Of a DNA stretch of 64,000 nt, positions 27,910 to 37,340 are shown one piece after another; the stretch's first letter is position 1; each line of letters opens with the position of its first letter. The notes beneath the pieces were generated by a model. The model had not been told where the DNA came from. It made no database searches and saw nothing but the letters and a program-made list of their open reading frames with translations. A program made the translations under genes and the position numbers. Source of the DNA: Maribacter aquivivus (GTDB taxonomy: Bacteria > Bacteroidota > Bacteroidia > Flavobacteriales > Flavobacteriaceae); assembly GCF_900142175.1 (NCBI RefSeq), contig NZ_FQZX01000001.1:372001-436000 (forward strand), given 5' to 3'.

Positions 27910-28767
27910 ATGAATAAATTAATTTTAACGACCCTTGTAATTTTCATAACACTTATCTCGTGTAATAATTACGGGCAACTTGAAGTAATTGCTGATTTGC
28001 CCGATAGTTTGTCTGAAAACTCAGGCTTAGCTAGCTACGGCGATTCTACTGTTTGGGTCGTTGAAGATGGCGGTAATAAAGATGAAATATACCAAGTAAA
28101 CCTAAACGGAGAAATACTTACAAGTTTAAAAGTTAAAAACGGAAAGAATCATGATTGGGAGGATCTTACAAAAGATGCTGCCGGCAACTTATACATAGGT
28201 GATATTGGCAACAATGCAAATGATCGTAAAGATTTGGTCATTTACAAATTACCAAACCCAACTATTGAACCTGGCGATAAAATAGATGCGGAAAAAATTG
28301 AGCTGCACTACCCTGACCAAAAAGACTTTCCTCCTAAGAAAGATCATCTTTTCTATGATTCAGAGGCTATATTTCACCATGGTAATAAATTATATATTGT
28401 AACTAAAAACAGATCAAAATCGTTTACTGGCGAAGCTCATATTTATTCAGTGCCTGATACTAAAGGTAATTACGAAGCTACTCTGGTTGGCTCGTTTACA
28501 CCATGTACAGATTGGAAAATTTGCCAAATAACCTCTATTGATATATCACCAAAAGGTGATAAAATTATAGCACTTAGTTACGGAAAACTCTTCATTTTTA
28601 CAGATTTCACTTGGGATGATTTCACTAAAGGAAACATGCAAGAAATTGATTTAGGTGCTCGCTCTCAATTAGAATCTGTTTGTTTTCTAAATGATAACAC
28701 TTTACTAATATCTGATGAGCAAGCTCATGGTGAAGGCGGTAACCTTTATACGTATTCTTTAAAGTAA
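27910..28767 (+). CDS. Beta-propeller-like lipoprotein (SdiA-regulated-like)
   Basis: A 285-residue lipoprotein (Cys18 in LISCNNYG). Repeated short strands with phrases such as SENSGLASYGDSTVWVVEDGG, NLYIGDIGNNAND and SLKVKNGKNHDWEDLT suggest a six-bladed propeller of the SMP-30/SdiA-regulated kind, possibly with bound metal. No catalytic residues can be assigned. It starts one base after the preceding stop and is the final gene of the VCBS/haloperoxidase operon; it converges on the large phosphoesterase gene with nine bases between stops. Function unknown. Confidence 0.65.
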   Translation: MNKLILTTLVIFITLISCNNYGQLEVIADLPDSLSENSGLASYGDSTVWVVEDGGNKDEIYQVNLNGEILTSLKVKNGKNHDWEDLTKDAAGNLYIGDIGNNANDRKDLVIYKLPNPTIEPGDKIDAEKIELHYPDQKDFPPKKDHLFYDSEAIFHHGNKLYIVTKNRSKSFTGEAHIYSVPDTKGNYEATLVGSFTPCTDWKICQITSIDISPKGDKIIALSYGKLFIFTDFTWDDFTKGNMQEIDLGARSQLESVCFLNDNTLLISDEQAHGEGGNLYTYSLK

Positions 28768-28776
28768 CTGGTTTAT

Positions 28777-31700
28777 CTAAAAACCAAACCCTAGTCCGAA
28801 AGTAAATCTTGGTCCGTCTTCACTAGCAAAAATAGCAGTGTTTATAGAAATGATATCAGAGGCGTTTAAAAAGAACCCTCCGCCATATGAAGTGTGCCAG
28901 CGACCAGAACTCATTTCAGGTAACCACACTCTACCATAATCAAATCCTCCAAAAAGACCCATTGCCGTTGGCAGTAATCGAGTACGTTTCTTTTTTAAAC
29001 TAAATCTTATATCTGTATTCTGATAATACGATGTTTTACCGGTAAAACGCTGATTTCTAAATCCGCGAAGACCATCTAAACCACCAATACTTGCTGCTTG
29101 GTAAAATTCGTATTCATCACCAATATTAAAATGCGCCTTCCATTTGGTTGCTAATACTAACCTACCATTGGGTATCAATTTATAATCAAAACCTATGCTA
29201 GGAATAATGTAACCAAAACTTCCTCCTTCTTTTGAAAGGTTCTCTTTGAAACCTGCTTGCAAAGACGAAGACATTCCTAAAGTTGGAAACGCTTCATTAT
29301 CCTTATTTTCATAACTATAAGTAGCATGAGCACCTACAAAATCACTATTGGTCTCTTCTCCGTTTTCCTGATAAAATGTGTTAATAAATCTATCGTTAGT
29401 TTCTTCAACACTAATATTTTCATAAGACACACCTAATTTTACCTTTGCACCTAATTGCCCTCTCCAAACCAATGAAGGAGAAAAATCTATCTGTCGTAGT
29501 TTTACCCTATTATAATCTAATTCTAAATCATCATCAAAATTTTCGGTATTGTTCCCAAATCCGAAGAAATTAATAGCAAAATTCGGACTCGTAAATCGTG
29601 CTTTCAGCTCAGCATTCCAATTTTCGAATACGTGTGCAAATTCACCTTGATACTTAAAATCAAATCCGCTTGTTGCAAAATAATATGATGCCGCAAAAGT
29701 GTGTTGTTGTGTAAATGGATTCTGTCTAAAACCGTTATAAGTATATGTATTTACAAAACCAATTCGCATACCATCATCTGGATTAAACCCAATAGTCGGT
29801 ATAATCTGGTTAAAACTATTTCTCAACTTTAACGGCTGATATGTATTAAGCTCATAATCATCTGACAGTTTTACTTTTGCTCCACCAGTTTCTTCAAACG
29901 TATTTTTCTTACTTTTAAAATCATACAAGGCCACATCTCTACCATCTTCTACTCTATAAATATCGTTATTATGACCACCAATAATTCTAACTTTTATACC
30001 AGAGAAATTAGACGGATTTTTAACCTCAAAAATATCATCGTCATCTAAACCAAATACCCATAGTTCTTTTGTGTCTTCTTTTGTGAATACTTTATAATAG
30101 AATAAACGCTTTTTCTTGTCACCGATATTTCTAAACACTTTTACTTCGGTTTCCTCATTATTTAACCTATTAATCTCAAACCAGTCATCTTTATCTGTAC
30201 CGGCAACTACAGCATATTTATTCAATATCTGATAGTACTCATTAGCAGTTTCTTGAATGTGACCTAAACGTGCTAGAAGAATTTCTTTAATCTCATCTAC
30301 CGTTTCATCACGTACTTCTTCAGGAAAAGATTTAAATGCCTGATCAATAGCACTAGGAGTTAAGTTTTCTTGTAAGTATTTAGCCTGCGCCATCCACTGA
30401 CTTTTTTCGGTTTCACCTAACAATGTTAAATCTAACACATAGGTCATAGGCGAAGAATTAAAGCCTTTTACACTTCTAATATCTTCGTTAAAACCTTCCA
30501 TTAGTCGTAAACCAGGTATAATACGTGTAGCTATTTTCATTAAAGCACCATCGCCCATTTTAGAGAATACCTGATCACGATCTCTTGGTACCGGTCTATA
30601 TATGGTCTTGCCTTTTTTCTCATCTTTAAATTCTGCCCAACGCCATTGGTCAACATGTCTATCCCAATCGCCTAAAACCATATCAAAAAGTCGTGCTCTC
30701 AAATAAAGGTCTTTATCTACTTCGTACTTTTCATCATCTCGAAGATCTTCAAGCATACCATCGGTACTAGTTAGATTATTTGAATATCCAAAGCTTGCTA
30801 AATCTCCATGACCATCACCTGTATGTTCTTCGATCATATACAACTCATCACCAAAAGTCTCGTTATACTCCTTTAATGCAGGTTGCTTAGGCACATAATA
30901 CAGAACTGGATTGGTATGATAGACACCAACCGCATCAGACAAACCAGCTGTTGTAAACGGACCATAAGGGTGTGACCCTGTATAAAAATCTTGTAGTATT
31001 TCTTGCGTATAAGTTTCCTTTAAATCATCAAGTACATATTGATCTTGAAAAGCCATAGACTGCAAATACAGTTCTGCACTTTTTTTTAAGGCTCGCATTA
31101 CATACTCCCTACCATCTTTAGCACGTAAACGTAAAGATTTAGATTGGTGACCACCTCCTTTTTTAACTGGCTCTAAGCCTCCCATCAATGAATCTAAATT
31201 TACGGTCGGCACCTTCACCTCGGTGCCATAATACTTACGGTAACGGTCTCCCCAAATTGCTTTATAGAATCCGCTCTTATCTATTTCATCTTTGGTATAC
31301 ACCGATGCCTTTACACTATCTGGAAACTGACCCGTAAATTCACCCAAATATTCTTTCTGAGTTGGCGGCAATACCTCATTTGTAAATAAAAACTCTTCGT
31401 TATTATCATCACCTACACCATAGAAACGTACTCTAGATGAGCCATCTTTATAAACCTCCAAGGTGGCATAACCCATTTTACCTGTATTAAACTGAGAACC
31501 GTTCAACAATCGCGTAAAACCTTCTTTCGATCCTGAACCACTAACTATCTGCGGAGTGTTATTTTCAACCAAATATTGTAATGTATGCTCGTGCCCAGAT
31601 GCAAATATTACACGATCAGAATACTGCGCCAAGGTAGTTACCCTGTTCATTAATTCTCGATAACGTTTATTATTTACATCTTCTATAGATGCACCCGAAG

Positions 31701-32499
31701 TACTTCTAAGCACATTAATAAAGCTTCCCAAAATAGGTAAAGGCACTGCCATTTTCTTAGGATAGAATTGTTTTCTTAATGAATATTGCCCTCCATGCTC
31801 TCCGTAACTATTGGTTGGGTGATGCATTGCAATGACGGTAGTACGATCACGATAATCTTTTATCGCATCTTCAAGTTCTAAGAAAAATTTTTCTCTACTC
31901 TTTATGTCACATTTATCATTAATATCTGGGCGCTTATCCCAATTGGTCAAATACCATTCTGAGTCTATTGTTATAATCGCAACGTCGTCGCCTATTTCTA
32001 CAACATCTATTGGACATCCATTTTCTGGTAAAAACGGGTCTTTTTCTTTTTTCTTTAATACTTTTTTGATGTAATCTTCTTCTCGCTCAAGACCTACCAA
32101 CCCTTCGGTATACCAATCGTGATTACCTGGTATAAAAAGTGGTCTTCCCTTAAAATCATTCAATGTATTCAACTGCGCATCTAAATGATTTTTTGCAGTT
32201 CTATATGCTTCAGTAGAATCTTGAGGATCTGGTAGCCCAGCTGGGTATATATTGTCACCCAAAAAAATAGCAGTACTATTCTTCCCCGCTTTATCTAATC
32301 TATTCTTGAAAATTTTTAAAGCAGGATTCATCCCGCCCATAGGTGATAAACCCGCATCACCAATTAAATAAAAGGTATGTGATACTTCTTTTGAATCGGT
32401 AACATCTACAGCATATTTTTCATCTACATATTTAGTATTGTATGTAGCACAGCTAGTAATGAATATAAAAACCGACAGATATGCATATATTTTTTTCAT
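28777..32499 (-). CDS. Metallophosphoesterase / kinase-like / outer-membrane barrel lipoprotein
   Basis: A 1240-residue protein with three parts. Residues 1-17 are a lipoprotein signal (Cys17 in ITSCATY). Residues 42-370 are a calcineurin-like phosphoesterase with metal ligands in GDAG (Asp48), GDN (Asp82), GNHD (126-128), HHP (226-228) and GHEH (302-305). Residues about 450-760 are not explained by that domain: YVMRALKK (466-473), LGDWDRHVDQW (609-619) and RDRDQVF (639-645) resemble the ATP-lysine, catalytic DRH loop and metal-binding Asp of HipA/PI4K/Fam20-like kinases. The C-terminal about 370 residues form an Omp85/D15-like barrel (GGLDGLRGFRNQRFTG, ending GLGFGF). The kinase reading is my inference. 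Confidence 0.85.
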   Translation of the reverse strand: MKKIYAYLSVFIFITSCATYNTKYVDEKYAVDVTDSKEVSHTFYLIGDAGLSPMGGMNPALKIFKNRLDKAGKNSTAIFLGDNIYPAGLPDPQDSTEAYRTAKNHLDAQLNTLNDFKGRPLFIPGNHDWYTEGLVGLEREEDYIKKVLKKKEKDPFLPENGCPIDVVEIGDDVAIITIDSEWYLTNWDKRPDINDKCDIKSREKFFLELEDAIKDYRDRTTVIAMHHPTNSYGEHGGQYSLRKQFYPKKMAVPLPILGSFINVLRSTSGASIEDVNNKRYRELMNRVTTLAQYSDRVIFASGHEHTLQYLVENNTPQIVSGSGSKEGFTRLLNGSQFNTGKMGYATLEVYKDGSSRVRFYGVGDDNNEEFLFTNEVLPPTQKEYLGEFTGQFPDSVKASVYTKDEIDKSGFYKAIWGDRYRKYYGTEVKVPTVNLDSLMGGLEPVKKGGGHQSKSLRLRAKDGREYVMRALKKSAELYLQSMAFQDQYVLDDLKETYTQEILQDFYTGSHPYGPFTTAGLSDAVGVYHTNPVLYYVPKQPALKEYNETFGDELYMIEEHTGDGHGDLASFGYSNNLTSTDGMLEDLRDDEKYEVDKDLYLRARLFDMVLGDWDRHVDQWRWAEFKDEKKGKTIYRPVPRDRDQVFSKMGDGALMKIATRIIPGLRLMEGFNEDIRSVKGFNSSPMTYVLDLTLLGETEKSQWMAQAKYLQENLTPSAIDQAFKSFPEEVRDETVDEIKEILLARLGHIQETANEYYQILNKYAVVAGTDKDDWFEINRLNNEETEVKVFRNIGDKKKRLFYYKVFTKEDTKELWVFGLDDDDIFEVKNPSNFSGIKVRIIGGHNNDIYRVEDGRDVALYDFKSKKNTFEETGGAKVKLSDDYELNTYQPLKLRNSFNQIIPTIGFNPDDGMRIGFVNTYTYNGFRQNPFTQQHTFAASYYFATSGFDFKYQGEFAHVFENWNAELKARFTSPNFAINFFGFGNNTENFDDDLELDYNRVKLRQIDFSPSLVWRGQLGAKVKLGVSYENISVEETNDRFINTFYQENGEETNSDFVGAHATYSYENKDNEAFPTLGMSSSLQAGFKENLSKEGGSFGYIIPSIGFDYKLIPNGRLVLATKWKAHFNIGDEYEFYQAASIGGLDGLRGFRNQRFTGKTSYYQNTDIRFSLKKKRTRLLPTAMGLFGGFDYGRVWLPEMSSGRWHTSYGGGFFLNASDIISINTAIFASEDGPRFTFGLGFGF

Positions 32500-32556
32500 A
32501 GTAACGTTGCCCTCTTTAAATTTTTGTAATTTGGATAATTCTAACCAATTTTTTCT

Positions 32557-33774
32557 ATGTCAGATATCTTAGATAGCACACAACAGTATGTAGTTGAATT
32601 ACTTACCAATCATTTGGACAAGAATTTTTTATACCATAATCTAAGACACACCCAAAGAGTCGTTAAAAGTACTAAACAATTACTGGAATCATGTTCTCTA
32701 TCCGATCAGGATAAGGAGCTATTAGAAATCGTAGCTTGGTTTCACGACACCGGATTCACAAAAGGCATTAACGAACACGAAGAAAGTAGCTGTGAAATTG
32801 CAGAGAAATTTTTAACCGAACAGGGCTACAGTAAAGACGGAATAGAAAAAATTAAATCGTGTATACGCGCTACAAAATGGGATGCAAAGCCGAATAATTT
32901 AATGGAAGAAATTATACGCGATGCCGACTGTTCTCATTTTGCACAGAGTAGCTATCTAGAAACATCTGATCTACTACGTGAAGAACTGAAGCTTTTTGGA
33001 GTTAAGAATTATAGCCAAAAAGAATGGCTAGAACTCAATATACAGGTTTTTAGAACTGACCACCAGTATTATACAGATTATGCCAAAGAGCATTGGATCG
33101 AGAAAAAAGACAAGAATTTAAGAAAGCTGATAAAAGACAAGAAGTCTGAAAAGAAACTTGCAAAAAAAGAAAAACTTAAAGCCCAATTTAAAAGCGAAAG
33201 CCCTGATCGTGGTATTCAGACGCTTTATCGTGTAACACTAAAAAACCATATTACACTTAGTGACATTGCAGATACCAAGGCCAATATTTTATTATCTGTA
33301 AATGCCATTATTATATCTTTAGCACTATCTAACCTTATTCCTAAATTAGACAACCCTTCTAATGACTACCTAATTTACCCTACTGTAATATTCGTATTCT
33401 TTAGTGTGGTCTCTATGGTTTTGGCAGTATTAGCCACTAGACCAAACGTTACTAGTGGTGAGTTTACCAAAGAAGATGTGGCTAACAAAAATGTAAACCT
33501 ATTGTTCTTCGGTAACTTTCATAAAATGGCATTAAGCGAGTATGAATGGGCTATACAAGAAATGCTAAAGGATAAAGATTATATCTACACCTCTTTAACT
33601 AAAGATCTTTATTTTCTTGGGATAGTTCTAAATAGAAAATATTCACTTTTACGTTGGACCTATACCATATTCATGATCGGCATGATACTATCTGTAATAG
33701 CATTTGCCTTTTCTTTTAAATTCTTTGGTCCTGATCGTAAAATACAGTTGCTAAGTGAAGTTTTATTCTTTTAA
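32557..33774 (+). CDS. HD-domain phosphohydrolase fused to Pycsar-effector-like membrane domain
   Basis: A 405-residue protein. Residues about 20-190 are an HD metal-dependent phosphohydrolase: YHNLRHTQRV supplies the first histidine, WFHDTGF the His63-Asp64 pair and RDADCSHF Asp122. A basic linker (182-212, many Lys) precedes residues 218-385, with LSDIADTKANILLSVNAIIIS and three to four membrane helices. That arrangement matches the PycTM/DUF5706 domain used by Pycsar anti-phage effectors. No cyclase gene is adjacent. It may degrade a nucleotide signal that its own membrane domain senses, or be a housekeeping relative. The stop overlaps the convergent GAF gene by 12 bases. Confidence 0.8.
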   Translation: MSDILDSTQQYVVELLTNHLDKNFLYHNLRHTQRVVKSTKQLLESCSLSDQDKELLEIVAWFHDTGFTKGINEHEESSCEIAEKFLTEQGYSKDGIEKIKSCIRATKWDAKPNNLMEEIIRDADCSHFAQSSYLETSDLLREELKLFGVKNYSQKEWLELNIQVFRTDHQYYTDYAKEHWIEKKDKNLRKLIKDKKSEKKLAKKEKLKAQFKSESPDRGIQTLYRVTLKNHITLSDIADTKANILLSVNAIIISLALSNLIPKLDNPSNDYLIYPTVIFVFFSVVSMVLAVLATRPNVTSGEFTKEDVANKNVNLLFFGNFHKMALSEYEWAIQEMLKDKDYIYTSLTKDLYFLGIVLNRKYSLLRWTYTIFMIGMILSVIAFAFSFKFFGPDRKIQLLSEVLFF

Positions 33775-36135
33775 AGCATCCATTAAATCTTGGTAGGTAT
33801 AAGTCTTTTCTGGTTCTTGCTCTCTTTTGTATAGAATCTCTGCACGTATAGCTTTTAACCCAGATACCCCTTGTAAACCTTCTAGCTCTACAATTTCTAT
33901 CTTGTTGGTAAAACAACCTTTAGACTTTAAGAACTTGATATATCTTAAATATTCTAATTCATCTTTCTTTTGAGAATACACAATAGAAAGTACACCTTTT
34001 TGAGTTAATCTTTGGTCGGTTCCTTTTATAAACGATTTATCGATTCTCTTTTTAATTACCTCGTAACGTGCATTGTAAGTACCGTCAACATCAAACTGTT
34101 TTTCATCCATTCTAAAGCGAATAGATAATGATGTATTATATACCAATATCAACGAAGCGGCATCTAACGGTACCGGTAATTTTGGTTTTAATGCGTAATG
34201 TGCATTTTCCATTTCAACCATTACCTGCAATTGCCATAACCTTAAATTATTAAGATATAACGGATTATACTCCCTGCTTTCTGATATTGACGCACCAATG
34301 TATAGATTATGTTCTACACCGTCTGTTTTGTAACGCTCATAATAATGAGGAAACATTATTTGCGCACTTTCTTGTCTTTTATCAATAACCGACGAAAGCT
34401 TTTTATTGATTAATGTTACACTTTCATCATAGTTCTTTCTATGGTCATAGTAAGACCCAGTACCCATATCAATTTTAGATTCATATTTTAAAATATGCTT
34501 CTCTATATCTTTATCAGACTTTTTTAGATGCGCAAAAACAGGAGATATTTCGTCATGCACAAAATCAAAAATAGCCTGCTCACTATTTGTATAAAGCATT
34601 TCTTTTATACTCTCTAGATGATTGTTAACCCTAAAAATTAATTCCTCATAGATTGGCAAATCCCAAGTTTTTACCGCAATATTCAGCACATTATCTATTT
34701 CTGAAAGCTGTATCATTAAATCTCGCTGAATTGCTAAATTTCTAGCTTGCGAAGAATCTTTTATATCTATTTGACCAAATAAAGGATAGACATCTTTAAA
34801 AACGATTTCTTTAAATGAAGGAGACCTACCCTCAGTTTCGTCTAACATGAATTTTTTAGCTTCTTCTTGAAACCTCCAATAAACCGAAGAATGTACAGAT
34901 GTACACTCATTTTGTATGATAGCGTCTATTCTATTATTTTCTTCATTTTTGGCACGTACCACAGCAGAGACAATAAATGGCAATACATCATCTAGCTTTT
35001 GAGCATTTACACCATTAAGTACACCTTTCTTCTCAGATACAATTTCTAAAACTCCTAAAAGATTATTGTCATAAGCTATGGGAGCAAAAATGGCGCTTTG
35101 TATTCCTTGCTCTTTTAAGCCCTTGTAAGGATTCATATCCCCAGATTGCTCTACTTTACGATCCATGTCCGTAATAGTAAAGTATGAGTTGCTATCAATT
35201 AATTTCTCATAAGAATCTTCACATAAAGCAGACTTACAGTTCATATGGTGTTCCCCTCCTAAAAGAAAACTTTCAAAGCCCATACCTGCTACTTCTTCAA
35301 ACTCATTTTTCTTAGCATCAAAAGATGCAAAACCGACTTTAATATTAGGCAATCTAAAAAAAGACTTAAAAGTTTCCTGCAAATCGTGCATGAAATTTGT
35401 AGGTTGTATCGTATTCTTAGAAATCAATTTCGTCTTAATATTCGAAATTGCTTGCTCCATAGTAACATCGAATAAATTGGCAATTACAAAACCTTTGGAT
35501 ATAAAACTCTCTGGCGGAATCTTCTCCATCCAAAGTTTAATATCATTTGGGCTGGCCAATAATTCATCAACATCTTCTTGAGTTACCTCTTTAGCTTTCT
35601 CTGTAGGAATAATGTCAATAAAATCGGCATTATATAAAATACGATAATGGCGCATTACACCATTTGCATCGGGAATATCATAAAAATAAGGGCGACTAAA
35701 ATCTAAATGGTAACCATAGTAATAATTCAATACCACTACGCAGCTCATGATATAATCCATATCATCGCCAACATTTCTTAATTCTGGCACATAATCATCA
35801 CCTGCTTCTTCAATAATTTTCTGGAAACGCTTAGACGATTTTATAATCAAATCTTGATAAGGCAACGTTGCCACCTTTATCTCGTTGCCACTTAAAGCTT
35901 CTGTAAATGTATCTTGTAGAATACGATTAATGATATCTTTATTCTTTTCTAATAAAGTAAAATCTGAAAAACCATTACGCAGTTCAGGAAAACCTTTTTC
36001 TATAGACAAAATTCGTTCAGCAGTAGCCGCTAAAAAAGCATCATCACCCGTCAAATGTTCATCATACTTCTCTAGAAGCTTTTCAAAACTTATAAGGTGC
36101 TTAACCGGCATTATCTTTCTCTCGTGCTTTCCCAT
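33763..36135 (-). CDS. Large GAF-domain protein
   Basis: A 790-residue cytoplasmic protein without signal peptide or membrane segment. Residues about 245-396 look like a GAF sensor domain (FASFDAKKNEFEEVAGMGF ... SAIFAPIAYDNNLLGVLEIVS). The N-terminal about 240 residues and the C-terminal about 390, which are helix-rich, match nothing I can name with confidence. No kinase, cyclase or DNA-binding output domain is visible. The start could be Met1 (36135) or Met9 (36111). The 3' end overlaps the HD-PycTM gene tail to tail. Homologues in Flavobacteriia are annotated only as GAF-domain proteins. Confidence 0.8.
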   Translation of the reverse strand: MGKHERKIMPVKHLISFEKLLEKYDEHLTGDDAFLAATAERILSIEKGFPELRNGFSDFTLLEKNKDIINRILQDTFTEALSGNEIKVATLPYQDLIIKSSKRFQKIIEEAGDDYVPELRNVGDDMDYIMSCVVVLNYYYGYHLDFSRPYFYDIPDANGVMRHYRILYNADFIDIIPTEKAKEVTQEDVDELLASPNDIKLWMEKIPPESFISKGFVIANLFDVTMEQAISNIKTKLISKNTIQPTNFMHDLQETFKSFFRLPNIKVGFASFDAKKNEFEEVAGMGFESFLLGGEHHMNCKSALCEDSYEKLIDSNSYFTITDMDRKVEQSGDMNPYKGLKEQGIQSAIFAPIAYDNNLLGVLEIVSEKKGVLNGVNAQKLDDVLPFIVSAVVRAKNEENNRIDAIIQNECTSVHSSVYWRFQEEAKKFMLDETEGRSPSFKEIVFKDVYPLFGQIDIKDSSQARNLAIQRDLMIQLSEIDNVLNIAVKTWDLPIYEELIFRVNNHLESIKEMLYTNSEQAIFDFVHDEISPVFAHLKKSDKDIEKHILKYESKIDMGTGSYYDHRKNYDESVTLINKKLSSVIDKRQESAQIMFPHYYERYKTDGVEHNLYIGASISESREYNPLYLNNLRLWQLQVMVEMENAHYALKPKLPVPLDAASLILVYNTSLSIRFRMDEKQFDVDGTYNARYEVIKKRIDKSFIKGTDQRLTQKGVLSIVYSQKKDELEYLRYIKFLKSKGCFTNKIEIVELEGLQGVSGLKAIRAEILYKREQEPEKTYTYQDLMDALKE

Positions 36136-36245
36136 GGTTCAGTTAGTCTGCTAATTGGTTGTAAAGTTACAAAATATACCAAGTTTTTTAAGGCTCTAGG
36201 CCCTATGGTTGGCTGGATTTTCGGATATTTAACGAAAAATAGACC

Positions 36246-37145
36246 ATGTCATCGGATAGTAGACTTACTAGAGCTTACAATAATGCTAAAGTTATTCCGT
36301 TTGACGACTCTTCAAAATTCATACTTTTTAGCGATTGCCATAGGGGCGACAACAGTTTTTCTGACGAATTTGCCAACAATAGAAATATCTATTATCATGC
36401 GTTAAAATTCTACTATACCGAAGGGTTTGATTATTGTGAATTAGGTGATGGCGATGAACTCTGGGAGAATATTAATTTTGAATCTATTTTTGAAGCTCAT
36501 AAAAATGTATTCAAGCTTTTAAAGCAATTTCATTTAGAGCATAGATTGCATATGATATGGGGCAATCATGATATGGTCTACAAAGACGAAGCCTATGTTA
36601 AAAAACATCTATCGAGCTATTTTGAGCCTATAGATGACAAAGACAAATCTCTATTTGAAGGCATAAAATATCATGAAGCTCTTATTTTAAAACATAAAGA
36701 AACCCAACAAGAGGTTTTTCTTACCCATGGTCACCAGGCAGATTGGTGGAACTACACTTTTTGGCGTTGGGGTAGATTTTTAGTAAGAGTATTATGGAAA
36801 CCCCTACAAGTTTGGGGTATTGCTGACCCAACTTCGCCCGCTAAAAACTATACAGAACTTATAAAAGTAGAGCGTCGCACAAAAAAATGGATTCTAAAAA
36901 ACGACTTAAAGGTTACCGTTGTTGGTCATACCCATAGACCGCGCTTTCCTGAGCCTGGTGATATTCCTCTTTTTAATGATGGTAGCTGTGTTCACCCAAG
37001 AAGTATTACCGGTATTGAAATTGAAAAAGGATGTATCTCATTAATAAAATGGCAAATAAACACTACTGATGATGGCACATTGCGAGTGGTTCGTATTTTA
37101 TTGGAAGGGCCGCAAAAACTAAAAGATTATATCGAAAATATATAA
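36246..37145 (+). CDS. Calcineurin-like metallophosphoesterase
   Basis: A 299-residue soluble phosphoesterase. Metal-binding motifs are FSDCHRGD (about 28-35), LGDGDELWEN, WGNHDMVYK, LTHGHQAD and VGHTHRPRFPE; together these are the complete five-motif calcineurin-like set. A conserved Trp-rich insertion (WWNYTFWRWGRFLVRVLW) separates the last two. There is no signal peptide. It resembles serine/threonine-phosphatase-like or UDP-diacylglucosamine-hydrolase-like members but the substrate is unknown. It diverges from the GAF gene with 110 bases between. No -7 box of perfect match was found there. Confidence 0.88.
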   Translation: MSSDSRLTRAYNNAKVIPFDDSSKFILFSDCHRGDNSFSDEFANNRNIYYHALKFYYTEGFDYCELGDGDELWENINFESIFEAHKNVFKLLKQFHLEHRLHMIWGNHDMVYKDEAYVKKHLSSYFEPIDDKDKSLFEGIKYHEALILKHKETQQEVFLTHGHQADWWNYTFWRWGRFLVRVLWKPLQVWGIADPTSPAKNYTELIKVERRTKKWILKNDLKVTVVGHTHRPRFPEPGDIPLFNDGSCVHPRSITGIEIEKGCISLIKWQINTTDDGTLRVVRILLEGPQKLKDYIENI

Positions 37146-37340
37146 GCTAACAAATGTTTCACTATCCCAAATAGCACCTGTCCAACCATTATTACATATG
37201 CATCAATAAAATCATTTTAATAAGAATACCTTCTAAATAAATTACTTTTATTTTAAATTCATTAATAAATTACCGAAATAATTGTGACTTTATTAAAATA
37301 ATGGTTTCTTAATAAATACAATCAATTAAACCTTATTAAA

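Noticed and set aside
28769..28786. Short hairpin TGGTTT/AAACCA between convergent genes
   Set aside because: Only six base pairs, overlapping both gene ends and without a T run; too weak to call a terminator.
32557..33774. A complete Pycsar defence operon
   Set aside because: No cyclase gene is adjacent on either strand and the effector-like domain is fused to an HD domain, so only an orphan homologue can be claimed.
37146..37340. Regulatory RNA or terminator between the phosphoesterase and aqpZ
   Set aside because: Only AT-rich sequence with scattered TTAATAA; no stable stem or known motif was found.
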